From Planctomycetota bacterium (GTDB lineage: Bacteria > Planctomycetota > Brocadiia > JAADGH01), in assembly GCA_013152475.1 (NCBI GenBank), contig JAADGH010000066.1:1-64000 (forward strand): a stretch of 64,000 nt of DNA, written 5' to 3'. The notes beneath the pieces are model-generated. The model worked only from the letters and a program-made list of their open reading frames with translations. It was not told where the DNA came from and ran no database searches. The stretch's first letter is position 1. Each line of letters begins with the position of its first letter. Below are positions 16,844 to 28,538 of this stretch, one piece after another. The position numbers were made by a program, and so were the translations under genes.

Positions 16844-18055
16844 ATGAGGAGATGCTGGATCGCCTGGGGTTTGGTCGTGCTTCTTGGCATTGTCGTCCCA
16901 ACAGGACCGTCGGCAGGCCAGCCTCTTGCCGAAAAGATCAAGGAAGGCCGCGAGGCGATCAAGGGGATCGTCGCTTACCCACCGGAGGTGCGTTTGGCGA
17001 TCCTCGATCTCTGCACGCAGCCGGACCTCATCGTCGCGATGGGCAAGTCCAAGGAGCTGCCTGATGTGACGAAGTATCCGGAGTCGGTACAGAAGGCCGC
17101 GAAGACGCTGGCCGAGCATCCTGGCATCGTCAAGACCCTGAACGACTTCATTGGCATTGCGGCCATCGTCGGGCGTTTCTACTCCCGTTCGCCGGAAAGG
17201 GCGACAAGCATCGCCGACAAGCTGGCCGCGAAACTGGAGCAGGAAGAGGACGCCCAGAAGGAGAAATGGATCGATCTGCTCAAGGCGAACCAGAAGGCCC
17301 TGGAGGAGTTCGCCGACGCCGTGGAGGATCTGAACGAGGCCCAGCAGGCCGCCGCGGCATCCACTGCGCCGGCAGAAACCGCGCCCGCCGAGGAACCCTT
17401 GCCGGAGACCTACTATCAGGCGGAGGTCTCAGGCAATTCGGTCGAGGTCTATAGCGGCCCGACGGGTGAGATGATCGACTACCTGCTGGCCAACGCCGAC
17501 GAATACGCGAACGCGGCGGCCGCGGCGCTGGAGTACTGGCAGCAGTACCAGAACGGCGAGCTTGCAGAAGCCATCGTCAAGGACTTGGCGGGAATTGCAG
17601 ACGCGGCGGACCTCATCCGCGACCCCGATCTGCTGCGCGACGTCGCCCAGTTGCGGAAGGAATTCCCCGGCGCAAAGGACCGTCTTTCCGAGCACATGGA
17701 CCGTATCCAGAACATTGTCGCCCGCCGGGGCGAGTTCCCGAAGCTGGCACAGCGTGTGGACGCCTTCGGCGACCGCAACCCGCAACACCGTGTGAATGAC
17801 TGGCGGAAGAACCCTCGGGCCGCAAAGCGGCCGGCCGCCGGACAGAGCAGGCGGCCGCAGACCAGGTCAAGAAGACGGGCAAGACCCACCTCCGTCCGTT
17901 CCGGCAAGCGAAACAGCCGGCAGCGAGTGGGGGCCGCGCAGAACCGACACCGGAGCTCCTGGGGCAATATGTCGCGAGGTCGAAGCGGCGGGCGGGCGTC
18001 CCGCGTCCGTGCCCGGCCCGGCCGCGGACGCAGCGGCGGCAGGCGCAGAAGGTAG
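16844..18055 (+). CDS. Secreted hypothetical protein with Arg-rich tail
   Basis: The ATG at 16844 follows a GGGAGGAG ribosome site by five bases, and the 403-residue product starts with a signal peptide (MRRCWIAWGLVVLLGIV, cleavage near residue 26). The middle (about 30-320) is helical and charged with Ala-rich stretches. A VAYPPEVRLAILDLCTQPDL segment is loosely reminiscent of DUF3300-type envelope proteins. The last 85 or so residues are extremely rich in Arg, Gly and Ser with no aliphatic core, a composition of nucleic-acid- or polyanion-binding tails, or of a frame change late in the gene. No function is recognised. It is followed 18 bases later by a small membrane protein and is probably cotranscribed with it. 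Confidence 0.7.
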   Translation: MRRCWIAWGLVVLLGIVVPTGPSAGQPLAEKIKEGREAIKGIVAYPPEVRLAILDLCTQPDLIVAMGKSKELPDVTKYPESVQKAAKTLAEHPGIVKTLNDFIGIAAIVGRFYSRSPERATSIADKLAAKLEQEEDAQKEKWIDLLKANQKALEEFADAVEDLNEAQQAAAASTAPAETAPAEEPLPETYYQAEVSGNSVEVYSGPTGEMIDYLLANADEYANAAAAALEYWQQYQNGELAEAIVKDLAGIADAADLIRDPDLLRDVAQLRKEFPGAKDRLSEHMDRIQNIVARRGEFPKLAQRVDAFGDRNPQHRVNDWRKNPRAAKRPAAGQSRRPQTRSRRRARPTSVRSGKRNSRQRVGAAQNRHRSSWGNMSRGRSGGRASRVRARPGRGRSGGRRRR

Positions 18056-18073
18056 CCGGTGGAGGAAGGACCC

Positions 18074-18412
18074 ATGGAACAAGCGCCACAGCAGCCCAGG
18101 AAGCTCCTGATCGCTATCCTGGTCTCGTCGCTGATCACGAACGTCATCCTGCTCAGCGTCACCGGCGCATCGCTTGTTCTTGTCTACCATCTGAACCAGC
18201 AGGTCGAACAACTCCAAAAGCGCGTGGACGATGTTCGCCAAATCGTGGACAAGATCAAGGCGGTCCGCAGCGCTGTCCGCGGCAAGATCCAGGAGCGACG
18301 GCAGGGACAGACCAAGGAGGAGCCCTCTTCCTCCACGGACACCGAACCGCCAAAGAACGACAATCCGCCACGCCGACCGCTGCGACGGCTGCGGGAGAGA
18401 AGCGGCAGGTGA
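18074..18412 (+). CDS. Small single-span membrane protein with coiled coil
   Basis: This 112-residue protein starts at an ATG preceded by GGAGGAAGG. One transmembrane helix (about 12-36, LLIAILVSSLITNVILLSV) is followed by a heptad-like helix (NQQVEQLQKRVDDVRQIVD) and a disordered, polar, Pro/Arg-rich tail. It belongs to no family that can be named. Its position 18 bases after the Arg-rich secreted protein suggests the two work together at the envelope. Confidence 0.6.
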   Translation: MEQAPQQPRKLLIAILVSSLITNVILLSVTGASLVLVYHLNQQVEQLQKRVDDVRQIVDKIKAVRSAVRGKIQERRQGQTKEEPSSSTDTEPPKNDNPPRRPLRRLRERSGR

Positions 18413-18440
18413 TAGGGGGTAGAGGTGTCAGGGAGGGACG

Positions 18441-19478
18441 CTACTCGATCCATCCACCGCCCAACAGTATGTCCCCGTCGTAAAAAACAGCGGCTTGGCC
18501 GGGGGTGATGGCGAACTGGGGTTCCTCAAAGGCGACTTCGATACGGTCGGGGGCCAGGGGGCGGAGGGTCGCCGGGGCGGCACGGTGGGCGTAGCGAACC
18601 TGGACCTCCGCGCGAAGGTCGGACCCCGGCGAGGGGATCGAGACCCAGTTCACGTCCGTCGCCGTCAGGCCCTTTCCGAACAAGTCCTCACGAGGTCCGA
18701 CGATCACCTCGTTCCTCTCGGCGTCAATCCGCACGACATAGCGCGGCTCGCCGACGGCGATGCCGAGGCCGCGGCGCTGACCAATGGTGAAGAACGGATG
18801 GCCCTCGTGCTCGGCGAGGACGGCCCCGCCGATGTCCCTGAGCTTTCCCTTCCGGATCGCGTCGGGGCGGCGCTCGCGCAGGAAGCGGCGGTATTTGTTT
18901 TCCGGAATAAAGCAGACTTCCTGACTCTCGGCCCGATCGACGACAGGCAAGCCGGCTGTCCGGGCGATCTCGCGGACCTGCCCTTTGGTTTTGTCGCCAT
19001 TGGGGAAGAGGGCGCGGGCGAGCTGGGCCTGCGTGAGGCGGCAGAGGAAGTAGGACTGGTCCTTCGCCGGATCGACGCCCCGGAGCAGGCGACAGCGGTC
19101 GCGCCTTTCGATTCGGGCGTAGTGCCCTGTGGCCAGGAGCTCGGCGGCGCGCTGCTCTGCCTCACGAAAGAGGTGGCCGAACTTCATTAGTGGGTTGCAG
19201 AGGATGCAGGGGTTGGGGGTGCGGCCGCGGCAGTATTCGTCACAGAAGTAGTCGATCACCTCGCGGAACGGTCCCGAGAGATCGAGATCGATAAGCTCAA
19301 TGCCGAGGACATCCGCGACGCGGCGCACACTCTCTGGCGCGTCGCCTTGATCGGCGCCGGTGCGCATAAAGAGGCCGACGACCTCGCGCCCCTCCTGCTG
19401 CAGGAGGTGCGCCGCAACGCTGCTGTCCACGCCGCCGCTCATGGCGACGGCCACTCGCTGGGCCACCTTATCCTCCAT
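18441..19478 (-). CDS. mnmA: tRNA-specific 2-thiouridylase MnmA
   Basis: This 345-residue protein has the PP-loop ATP pyrophosphatase motif SGGVDSS near residue 14. The two catalytic cysteines lie in NPCILCN (Cys94) and ESQEVCFIP. The domain order (N-type ATP-PPase, central TRMU region with FFTIGQRRGLGI, C-terminal beta-barrel with FYDGDILLGGGWIE) matches MnmA throughout. It makes the 2-thio group of U34 in Lys, Glu and Gln tRNAs using a persulfide relay. The length is normal, slightly short of the E. coli protein. It is convergent with the small membrane protein gene and lies seven bases after the alpha/beta hydrolase gene on the same strand. Confidence 0.96.
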   Translation of the reverse strand: MEDKVAQRVAVAMSGGVDSSVAAHLLQQEGREVVGLFMRTGADQGDAPESVRRVADVLGIELIDLDLSGPFREVIDYFCDEYCRGRTPNPCILCNPLMKFGHLFREAEQRAAELLATGHYARIERRDRCRLLRGVDPAKDQSYFLCRLTQAQLARALFPNGDKTKGQVREIARTAGLPVVDRAESQEVCFIPENKYRRFLRERRPDAIRKGKLRDIGGAVLAEHEGHPFFTIGQRRGLGIAVGEPRYVVRIDAERNEVIVGPREDLFGKGLTATDVNWVSIPSPGSDLRAEVQVRYAHRAAPATLRPLAPDRIEVAFEEPQFAITPGQAAVFYDGDILLGGGWIE

Positions 19479-19484
19479 CGGCGG

Positions 19485-20261
19485 TCATATGAGCGTTTGA
19501 GCGAACCACTCGGCCGTTCGCTTCACGACGCGGTTCGTCCATTTCACGGTCGAGAAGACATGGTCCGCACCCTTGAGGATGTACTTCTGCACCCGAGCGG
19601 AGCGCGGCTTCACGACCTCGTAATACCGTTCGGCGTGGCCGAGAGGGACGGCCTTGTCCTCCGTGCCGTGGACGATGAGGATGGGGCAATCCGATTTGGC
19701 GACCTCCTCTAACGGATGGATGGACGGCAGTCCCCGAAAGAAGGCCCGGCCGACAGGCATGCCGGCGCGATCGAGGTATCCCTTTCGGCGGAGTATGCCC
19801 TTTTCCTGGGGGCTGAGTTTGTGGGTGAGGAGCTCGGCCGGATCGGCCACTGTCGACCAGAGCGCGAGGCTGGCAATGCGCTTCTCCTGTCCCGCCAGGC
19901 AGGCGGCGACGCACCCGCCGAGGCTGAGGCCCAGGACGCCGATGCGCCCGGGGTCGATCTTCGAATGGGCGATGAGCTTCGCGAATGCGGCATGGGCGTC
20001 GGAGATCTCGCCGGAGACGGTCATCTCGTTGAAGGCGCCCTCGCTCTCGCCGGAACCTCGGAAGTCAAATCGGAGCGACGCAACGCCCCGCCCCTCGAGG
20101 GCGCGAGACAGGGTGACGAAGAGGCGATGGGTCTCAATCTTCTGCCCCGTGAAACCGTGGCAGAGCAGGACGGCGGGGACTCTGGCTCTGGCGCGGCCCG
20201 GCACATGGAGCATGCCGCTGATAAGCTGGCCTTTGTTTCGGAACATCATAGGCGATTGCAT
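19485..20261 (-). CDS. Alpha/beta hydrolase (dienelactone hydrolase/serine aminopeptidase-like)
   Basis: This protein of about 258 residues has the alpha/beta hydrolase core: the oxyanion strand VLLCHGFTGQKIE, the nucleophile elbow GLSLGG, an acid in HGTEDKAVP and the catalytic His in GADHVF. A lid segment follows the elbow. Such enzymes are esterases or lipases of small substrates; the natural one is unknown. The start at 20261 is chosen for the GGAG upstream, and a longer frame would run into the terminator hairpin of the preceding LysM gene. It is followed directly by mnmA, so the two are cotranscribed. Confidence 0.8.
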   Translation of the reverse strand: MQSPMMFRNKGQLISGMLHVPGRARARVPAVLLCHGFTGQKIETHRLFVTLSRALEGRGVASLRFDFRGSGESEGAFNEMTVSGEISDAHAAFAKLIAHSKIDPGRIGVLGLSLGGCVAACLAGQEKRIASLALWSTVADPAELLTHKLSPQEKGILRRKGYLDRAGMPVGRAFFRGLPSIHPLEEVAKSDCPILIVHGTEDKAVPLGHAERYYEVVKPRSARVQKYILKGADHVFSTVKWTNRVVKRTAEWFAQTLI

Positions 20262-20293
20262 TGGGCCAGTTCTCCAATTTTCGCAGGAATAAA

Positions 20294-20328
20294 AACCGGC
20301 ATGACGAAGCGAGGTCGCCATGCCGGTT
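20294..20328 (-). terminator. Intrinsic terminator after the LysM gene
   Basis: A perfect 10-bp stem (AACCGGCATG and CATGCCGGTT) with a 15-base loop is followed on the minus strand by TTTATT. It lies 27 bases after the LysM gene stop and closes that transcript before the hydrolase/mnmA unit. Confidence 0.8.
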
Positions 20329-20354
20329 CGATTCGCCCTGAACGGTCGTCCCTG

Positions 20355-21266
20355 TTATTCGCCTCGCGGAATTCGGAGCTTCATGCCCGGGCGAATTCTG
20401 TCGGGGTCCACGCTCGGGTTTGCTTTTGCGATCAATTTCCACTTGTTCTTGTTGCCCAGATATTCTCCGGCAATGTCCGAAAGGGTTTCGCCCTTCTTGA
20501 CGACGTGGACCTCGCCCTCTTGCGTCTCGTCTTTCATCTCGCCGGCCTTCTCCTCGATCTTCGGGGGGACAAGGGCGGGTTCCGGCGCCGGCGTCGGCTT
20601 CTCTTCCTCGGCCGTGATGTCCGGAAGGATAAGTCTCATTCCGACCACAAGTTTTTCGGGGGCGGAAAGCCTGTCCTTGTTGGCCTCGAAGATTTCCTTC
20701 CAGTACTTCACGGAGCCCAACTCTTCCGAGGCGATCCCACTAAGCGTGTCGCCCGGTTGGACCTCATACTCGCGCTCGCCGGGTGTCGCGAAGGGACTGC
20801 GGGCAGCCGCGCCTTTCTCCCCGGTCTGTCGTACGGGGAAGGATGGGATATGGGGCAGGGCGGGGGCAGGCTTCTGCACGTCCTCTTTGACAGCCTCCTC
20901 GGTCTTGTCATCCTCCGTTTTGGCTGCGGGCTGCAGCGTCACCACGGTGTTCGGCTCGGGCTCGATGGCCGGCGTCTCCGTTTCCATAGCGGGGGCGGGG
21001 GTCTCTTTGACCGGTGGTTTCTCTCGCGCCGCGAACTCACCTAAGTCCGGCTCGGTGGACGGGGTCTCTTTCACGATTTTCGGCAGTTTGGTTTCGAGGG
21101 CGGACGGCGCCACGCCCGGCTGCGGCGTTTCGAGGATTCCCTCGAGGCCGGTCCCGGTCGCCTGCTCCGGCTCCGTACCGGTGGCCCGCATTTTCATATA
21201 GAAGAAGCCGCACAACACGAGCAAGACCAATCCGACAACCAAACCCAACTTAATGTCCCGCTGCAT
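20355..21266 (-). CDS. Membrane-anchored protein with two LysM domains
   Basis: This 303-residue protein has an N-terminal membrane helix (about 7-26, LGLVVGLVLLVLCGFFYM) and a long Pro/Glu-rich spacer (30-165). Two LysM domains follow: EYEVQPGDTLSGIASEELG at about 167-215 and VHVVKKGETLSDIAGEYLG at about 253-300. LysM binds peptidoglycan GlcNAc, so the protein tethers the inner membrane to the cell wall. No catalytic domain is present. It has its own strong promoter, an AAGGAGG ribosome site and an intrinsic terminator, so it is a single-gene unit. Confidence 0.9.
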   Translation of the reverse strand: MQRDIKLGLVVGLVLLVLCGFFYMKMRATGTEPEQATGTGLEGILETPQPGVAPSALETKLPKIVKETPSTEPDLGEFAAREKPPVKETPAPAMETETPAIEPEPNTVVTLQPAAKTEDDKTEEAVKEDVQKPAPALPHIPSFPVRQTGEKGAAARSPFATPGEREYEVQPGDTLSGIASEELGSVKYWKEIFEANKDRLSAPEKLVVGMRLILPDITAEEEKPTPAPEPALVPPKIEEKAGEMKDETQEGEVHVVKKGETLSDIAGEYLGNKNKWKLIAKANPSVDPDRIRPGMKLRIPRGE

Positions 21267-21351
21267 CTCTTCCCTCCTTGCACTTGGCCGACGAGGAACA
21301 GGCGCCGAAGAACGAATGGACTACTACACTGCAATCTCGATCTTGGAGCAG

Positions 21352-21380
21352 ATTATACCACAAACACGTTTCAATGACAA
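21352..21380 (-). promoter_or_regulatory. Strong sigma-70 promoter for the LysM gene
   Basis: On the minus strand TTGTCA and a perfect TATAAT are separated by 17 bases. The predicted 5' leader is about 80 bases before the ATG at 21266. Confidence 0.75.
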
Positions 21381-21465
21381 GGGGAAGCCAGCGAAAAAAG
21401 GCGTATTCGGGGCCATATTTTCGCCCGGGTCGGTCGCAAGAAGGCCGAGACGAGGGGCCCCCCGG

Positions 21466-21490
21466 CGGGAGAGAGTCCCCCTCTCTCGCG
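21466..21490. terminator. Possible terminator hairpin after secDF
   Basis: GAGAGAG and CTCTCTC arms with a 5-base loop lie 20 bases past the secDF stop. There is no clear U-tract on the minus strand, so this is weak. Confidence 0.3.
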
Positions 21491-21509
21491 CAGGCAGGGC
21501 GCAGGTGCG

Positions 21510-24500
21510 CTATTTGCTCCGCTTTTTGAACCGGTCCCACTCGATGAGGACCGGGCTGGCGATGAAGATGGACGAGTAGGTCCCGACGACCACGCCGATG
21601 ATGAGCGTGTAGGCGAAGCCGTGGATCACCGACCCCCCCATCAGGTAGAGGGAGACCACGACAACGAGCGTCGTCAGCGACGTGAGCAGCGTTCGGCTGA
21701 GGGTCTGGTTGACGCTCAGGTCGATGACTTCGGCATCGACGACCGTCGTGTGACGCTGCGCAAGATTTTCGCGAATGCGATCAAAGACGACGATCGTGTC
21801 GTTCAGGGAGTAGCCGATGATCGTGAGGAACGCGGCGACGACGGGCAGGCTGATCTTGATGTCGCCGATGAGCAGTGCGTGGCCGATGGCCGTGTCGCCG
21901 ATCATGTCGCCGATGGCCAATGCGCCCATGGCAATGGTCACGTCGTGGGCGAGCGCCACGACGGCGGCGATACCGAACTTCAGGTCGCCGAAGCGGAACC
22001 AGATGTAGAAGATGATGGCGCTCATGGCGAAGATGAGCGCCAGGAAGGCGCGGTCCTTCATCTCGCCCGCCACGGTGGCGCCGATGCCGACGACCAGCTT
22101 GAACGGATCGGGCAGCTCGAAGGCCTCCACAATTCGCTTCTCCATCGCCTTGGCTTCGCCCTTGGGGAGCTTGAGGGAGACGTGCGTCACCTCCTCGTCG
22201 TTGCTCGGTTCCTCTTCTCTCTCGATGAGGCAGCTCAACGCGCCGGCTTTCATGAGGCGTTCTTTGACCACGGAGAAGGGCTGGGGTTTTTCGAGTTTCA
22301 TCGTCACGAAGTCGAGTTTTTCGGCCTCGTCCTTTTCCTCATCCGTCAGGTCCGACGGGGGCTGAGCCGGCTCGAACTTCACCCCAATCTTTTCGAGAAC
22401 CACGCAGTCGGCGAAGGCCTTGGTCAGGTCGTCACCGATGTGCTTGCGCACCTTGGTATCGCCGAGGTCCCTAAGCACGATGTGGTATTCCTTCCCCGGC
22501 GTATCCATGGCCACGATGCTCTGCAGCAAATCCGCCACCTCGCCGAGCCTGGCGCGGAGGTCGCTCTCGGTCATCGCGTCCTTCAGCTCCATCTCGATGC
22601 CGCCCTCCTCGCTGAAGTTGAAGGCCACCACCTCGAACTTGCCGTCGCCCCGCTCGCGGATCTTCTTCAGGGTCGCCTCGCTCCCCCGCAGGAAGGCGCG
22701 CTTGGCCACGCCGCTGCCCCGCAGCCCACCCCGGGCAACCACCCTCACCTTGTAGCCGAGCGTTTTCATTTCCTTCTCGATCATCTCGGTGGCCACGATC
22801 CGGCTGAGGTTGATCTCCAGTTGGTACGTGCCCGCCTCTTCCTCCCCCTCGTCCGTGTCCGTTGCGGTCCTCAGCCGCCCGATCACATAGCTCACTTGCC
22901 GCCGGAGAAGAAGATCGTTCAGCCGGTCGGCGACTGCTTGCCGGGCCTTTTTCTGTTCCTTCTCCGGCAGGGCGGGGTTCATCTCGATGAGGAACTTGCT
23001 GCTCTTGGCATCGGAAAGGACCACCTTCTGGATGATGGACTCTGGATAGCCGTGGGCGACCATGCCCGCCCGCAGGTCTTTCTCGGTCATCGGCTTCTTG
23101 AGCGTGATATCCACCGTGAACGGCGGGGTGAAGTGGATGCCTTTCAGACTGGTCTCTCCGCCGCAGATGGTGGACATGTCCTTGCGGAAGATGTTCTCGA
23201 CCCGGTTCACGTCGAGAGAGCCGGCTGGGATGCGGATATTGAACTGATCGGCGCCGGTGGCCTCGGTCGTCTTTTCCGTCCACAGGCTCTGGACCTCGGC
23301 GCGGGGGTAGCCGGCCTCCGCCACGCGCCTGCGGGCCTCTTCGATGTTCATGGGCTTGGAAAGCTGGAGCAGAAGACGGGTGCCGCCCGTGAAGTCGATG
23401 TCGTATTTCGAGGCTCCGCGTTCTACGAACATGACGAGTCCGGTGACAATGGCCGTCAGCGACATCAGGAACATGACCATGCGCATGGCCGTGAACGAGA
23501 TATGGGTCCGGCCGATCAGCGAATTCATCTTGAAGTCCGTCAGCCAGCCGTGCTCGCGGGCGTAGTCGAAGATGGATCGCGTGATGAACAGCGCCGTGAA
23601 TACGCTGGTGATGATGCCGAAGGACAGGGTGATGGCGAATCCCTTGATGGGGCCGGTGCCGACCAGATAGAGAATAACCGCCGTAATCAGGGTGGTGACG
23701 TTGGCGTCGATGATCGTGGTGAAGGCCAGGTCGTATCCCTTCCGGATGATGTCGCGGAGGGAGCCTCGGATGATCTCCTTCTCCTCTTCCGGCGAGGTCC
23801 CGCCCTCTCCCCCCTTGCTCCGCCTCTGGAGGATCCGTTCTTTTTCCTCCCGAATGCGCTCGTAGATCAAGACGTTTGCATCCACGGCCATGCCGACGGT
23901 GAGGATGAGCCCCGCGATGCCCGGAAGGGTGAGCGTCGCGCTGAGGGTGGACATGGCGCCGAGGACAAAGAGCAGGTTCAGCATCAGCGCGAAGTCGGCC
24001 ACGCAGCCCGCTGCGAGGTAATAGACGGCCATGAATCCGAGGACGATGCCCATGGCAATGACGATCGCCACGATGCTTTTTCGGATGGAATCCTCGCCGA
24101 GCGTGGGGCCGACATGGTTCTCCATCTCCAGCTGCACATCGGCGGGCAGGCTGCCCGCGCGGAGGACGACGACCAGGTTGTTCACTTCATCCTGGGTGAA
24201 GCTGCCCGAGATGCGGCCCGTGCCGTAGATGCGTTCCTTGATGACGGGATCGCTGTACATCACGTCGTCCAGAACGATGGCCAGGCGCTTGCCGACGTTC
24301 TGCTCGGTGAAGCGAGCGAAGCGTCGCTTGGCGCCGCCCTTGAACTGAAACCCGACCGCCGGGGTCACGTCCTCCATGGTCGGGTAGGCGCTGGCGAGCT
24401 GCTTGCCTGTGAAGTACGTCCGGTTGAAGATAAGCCGCGCGTTGCCCTCCACGCCGAAGGTGAGGTTCTTGTCCTTCAATTCAGAGAAGGATTTCTTGTA

Positions 24501-25148
24501 GTACCGCTTTCGTTCCCCCTCCACAAAGGGGGTGACGCCGGCCACGCGTTTTCCCTGTTTGGCGGCGTCGATGTCGCCCGGTTTGGTATCCACCAGCCGA
24601 AACTCCAGCCGGCCGGCCTGTTGAATGCGCTTCTTGTCGCGTTGTGTCTCGGCGACGTCGGCGCCGGGGAGCTGGATGAGAATCCGATGCGCCCCCTGCT
24701 GCTGAATCCGAATCTCGCGGGTGCCCTGCGGGTTGAGCCGGCGCTCCAGGATGTCGATGGTGCGCTGGGTGACGCCGGGGCGCTCCTCCGGGGGGAGGTT
24801 CTCGTAGCGCACCCGGTAGAGCAGCTCCGACCCGCCTTTCAGGTCCAGGCCCAACGGGATTCCCCAATGGAAATAGGACGACGATATCGACACCCAGACG
24901 AGAAACAAGACCAAGTGGAAGTGCCAGCGCTCGCGAACCTTCTCCATGGCCCACGTGATGGGCTGGAACCGGCGGATCACCAGGACGACGATGGCGGCCA
25001 CGACAAAGATCCATACCTGCCACGCGGGGATGATCCCCGCACTCGTTTTCTGATGGATGTAGGATATCCCGCGGATGATGCCCTCGAGCGCCCCGATCTC
25101 GGCCACACCCAACAGCAGCACCATGAATATACGAAACAGGATAGTCAA
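21510..25148 (-). CDS. secDF: SecDF fusion, protein translocase accessory subunit, with expanded SecF periplasmic region
   Basis: This 1212-residue fusion joins SecD (about 75-530, GLDLKGG at 100-106) and SecF (about 545-1212, IDFTGG at 584-589). SecDF uses the proton gradient to pull translocated proteins out of SecYEG. Two extra N-terminal helices precede SecD. SecF normally has a first periplasmic domain of about 100 residues; here roughly 450 residues (about 575-1025) separate TM1 from TM2. They contain four imperfect repeats beginning LLQLSKPMNIEEARRR, ITLKKPMTEKDLRAGM, MELKDAMTESDLRARL and MKLEKPQPFSVVKERL. The start is TTG with AAGGAG nine bases upstream. It is last in the ruvA-to-secDF operon, after yajC. 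Confidence 0.93.
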   Translation of the reverse strand: MTILFRIFMVLLLGVAEIGALEGIIRGISYIHQKTSAGIIPAWQVWIFVVAAIVVLVIRRFQPITWAMEKVRERWHFHLVLFLVWVSISSSYFHWGIPLGLDLKGGSELLYRVRYENLPPEERPGVTQRTIDILERRLNPQGTREIRIQQQGAHRILIQLPGADVAETQRDKKRIQQAGRLEFRLVDTKPGDIDAAKQGKRVAGVTPFVEGERKRYYKKSFSELKDKNLTFGVEGNARLIFNRTYFTGKQLASAYPTMEDVTPAVGFQFKGGAKRRFARFTEQNVGKRLAIVLDDVMYSDPVIKERIYGTGRISGSFTQDEVNNLVVVLRAGSLPADVQLEMENHVGPTLGEDSIRKSIVAIVIAMGIVLGFMAVYYLAAGCVADFALMLNLLFVLGAMSTLSATLTLPGIAGLILTVGMAVDANVLIYERIREEKERILQRRSKGGEGGTSPEEEKEIIRGSLRDIIRKGYDLAFTTIIDANVTTLITAVILYLVGTGPIKGFAITLSFGIITSVFTALFITRSIFDYAREHGWLTDFKMNSLIGRTHISFTAMRMVMFLMSLTAIVTGLVMFVERGASKYDIDFTGGTRLLLQLSKPMNIEEARRRVAEAGYPRAEVQSLWTEKTTEATGADQFNIRIPAGSLDVNRVENIFRKDMSTICGGETSLKGIHFTPPFTVDITLKKPMTEKDLRAGMVAHGYPESIIQKVVLSDAKSSKFLIEMNPALPEKEQKKARQAVADRLNDLLLRRQVSYVIGRLRTATDTDEGEEEAGTYQLEINLSRIVATEMIEKEMKTLGYKVRVVARGGLRGSGVAKRAFLRGSEATLKKIRERGDGKFEVVAFNFSEEGGIEMELKDAMTESDLRARLGEVADLLQSIVAMDTPGKEYHIVLRDLGDTKVRKHIGDDLTKAFADCVVLEKIGVKFEPAQPPSDLTDEEKDEAEKLDFVTMKLEKPQPFSVVKERLMKAGALSCLIEREEEPSNDEEVTHVSLKLPKGEAKAMEKRIVEAFELPDPFKLVVGIGATVAGEMKDRAFLALIFAMSAIIFYIWFRFGDLKFGIAAVVALAHDVTIAMGALAIGDMIGDTAIGHALLIGDIKISLPVVAAFLTIIGYSLNDTIVVFDRIRENLAQRHTTVVDAEVIDLSVNQTLSRTLLTSLTTLVVVVSLYLMGGSVIHGFAYTLIIGVVVGTYSSIFIASPVLIEWDRFKKRSK

Positions 25149-25196
25149 CGTCGGTTTCTCCTTAGCTGTGCCGGTTCAGTCTTCGGCTGGAATATC

Positions 25197-27951
<2,755 letters not shown>

Positions 27952-27966
27952 GGTGCTTCCGTTCCC

Positions 27967-28527
27967 TTATTCTCCCTCACCACGGTACAACTCTCGCGTT
28001 GTATCCTTGTATCGGTCATACTCGCTGAACATGCACCCGCAGTACTGCTGCCGGTAGAGCGACCTCTCTTTCGCCATCGCACGCGACCGGTCGTCCAGCG
28101 GCCGAAAGTCCCGGTAAAAGAACTCGACGCCATGCCGTTCAGCGGCCTCCTGGCCGATCCGCCCGATCGCGTCATGGTCCTGGCGCCTGCTGATCAGCAG
28201 CGTCGTCGAGAAAGCATCAAAGCCCCGCTCCTTCGCCACTCGCGCCGTCTTGTTCAGCCGCATCCCCCAGCAGAGCTCGCACCTCGGCTGGGGCTTGTCG
28301 AAGGCCATCCGGAGGAATTCCGTCAGCCCATAATCCTCGCTGTAGATCATGTCCACCTTCACCGCTCCGTGCAGCGTCTTGACCGCCTTCAGCCGCTTGC
28401 GGAACTCGAGCAGGGGATGGATGTTGGGATTGTAGAAGTATCCCGTCACCCCGACCCCCTCGCCCCGCAGTTGTTCGAGCGGCGCACAAAAACAGGGCGC
28501 ACAGCAAACGTGCATCAGCAGCTTCAT
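27967..28527 (-). CDS. queH: Epoxyqueuosine reductase QueH
   Basis: This 186-residue protein matches QueH, the iron-sulfur alternative to the cobalamin enzyme QueG. The N-terminal LMHVCCAPC motif, CELC in the middle and QQYCGCMFSE near the C-terminus give the conserved cysteines, and YFYNPNIHP is also typical. It reduces epoxyqueuosine to queuosine in tRNA. It lies between ruvB (11 bases) and the SpoIID-like gene in the same operon as tgt. Confidence 0.93.
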   Translation of the reverse strand: MKLLMHVCCAPCFCAPLEQLRGEGVGVTGYFYNPNIHPLLEFRKRLKAVKTLHGAVKVDMIYSEDYGLTEFLRMAFDKPQPRCELCWGMRLNKTARVAKERGFDAFSTTLLISRRQDHDAIGRIGQEAAERHGVEFFYRDFRPLDDRSRAMAKERSLYRQQYCGCMFSEYDRYKDTTRELYRGEGE

Positions 28528-28538
28528 ATGAGCCCCCG

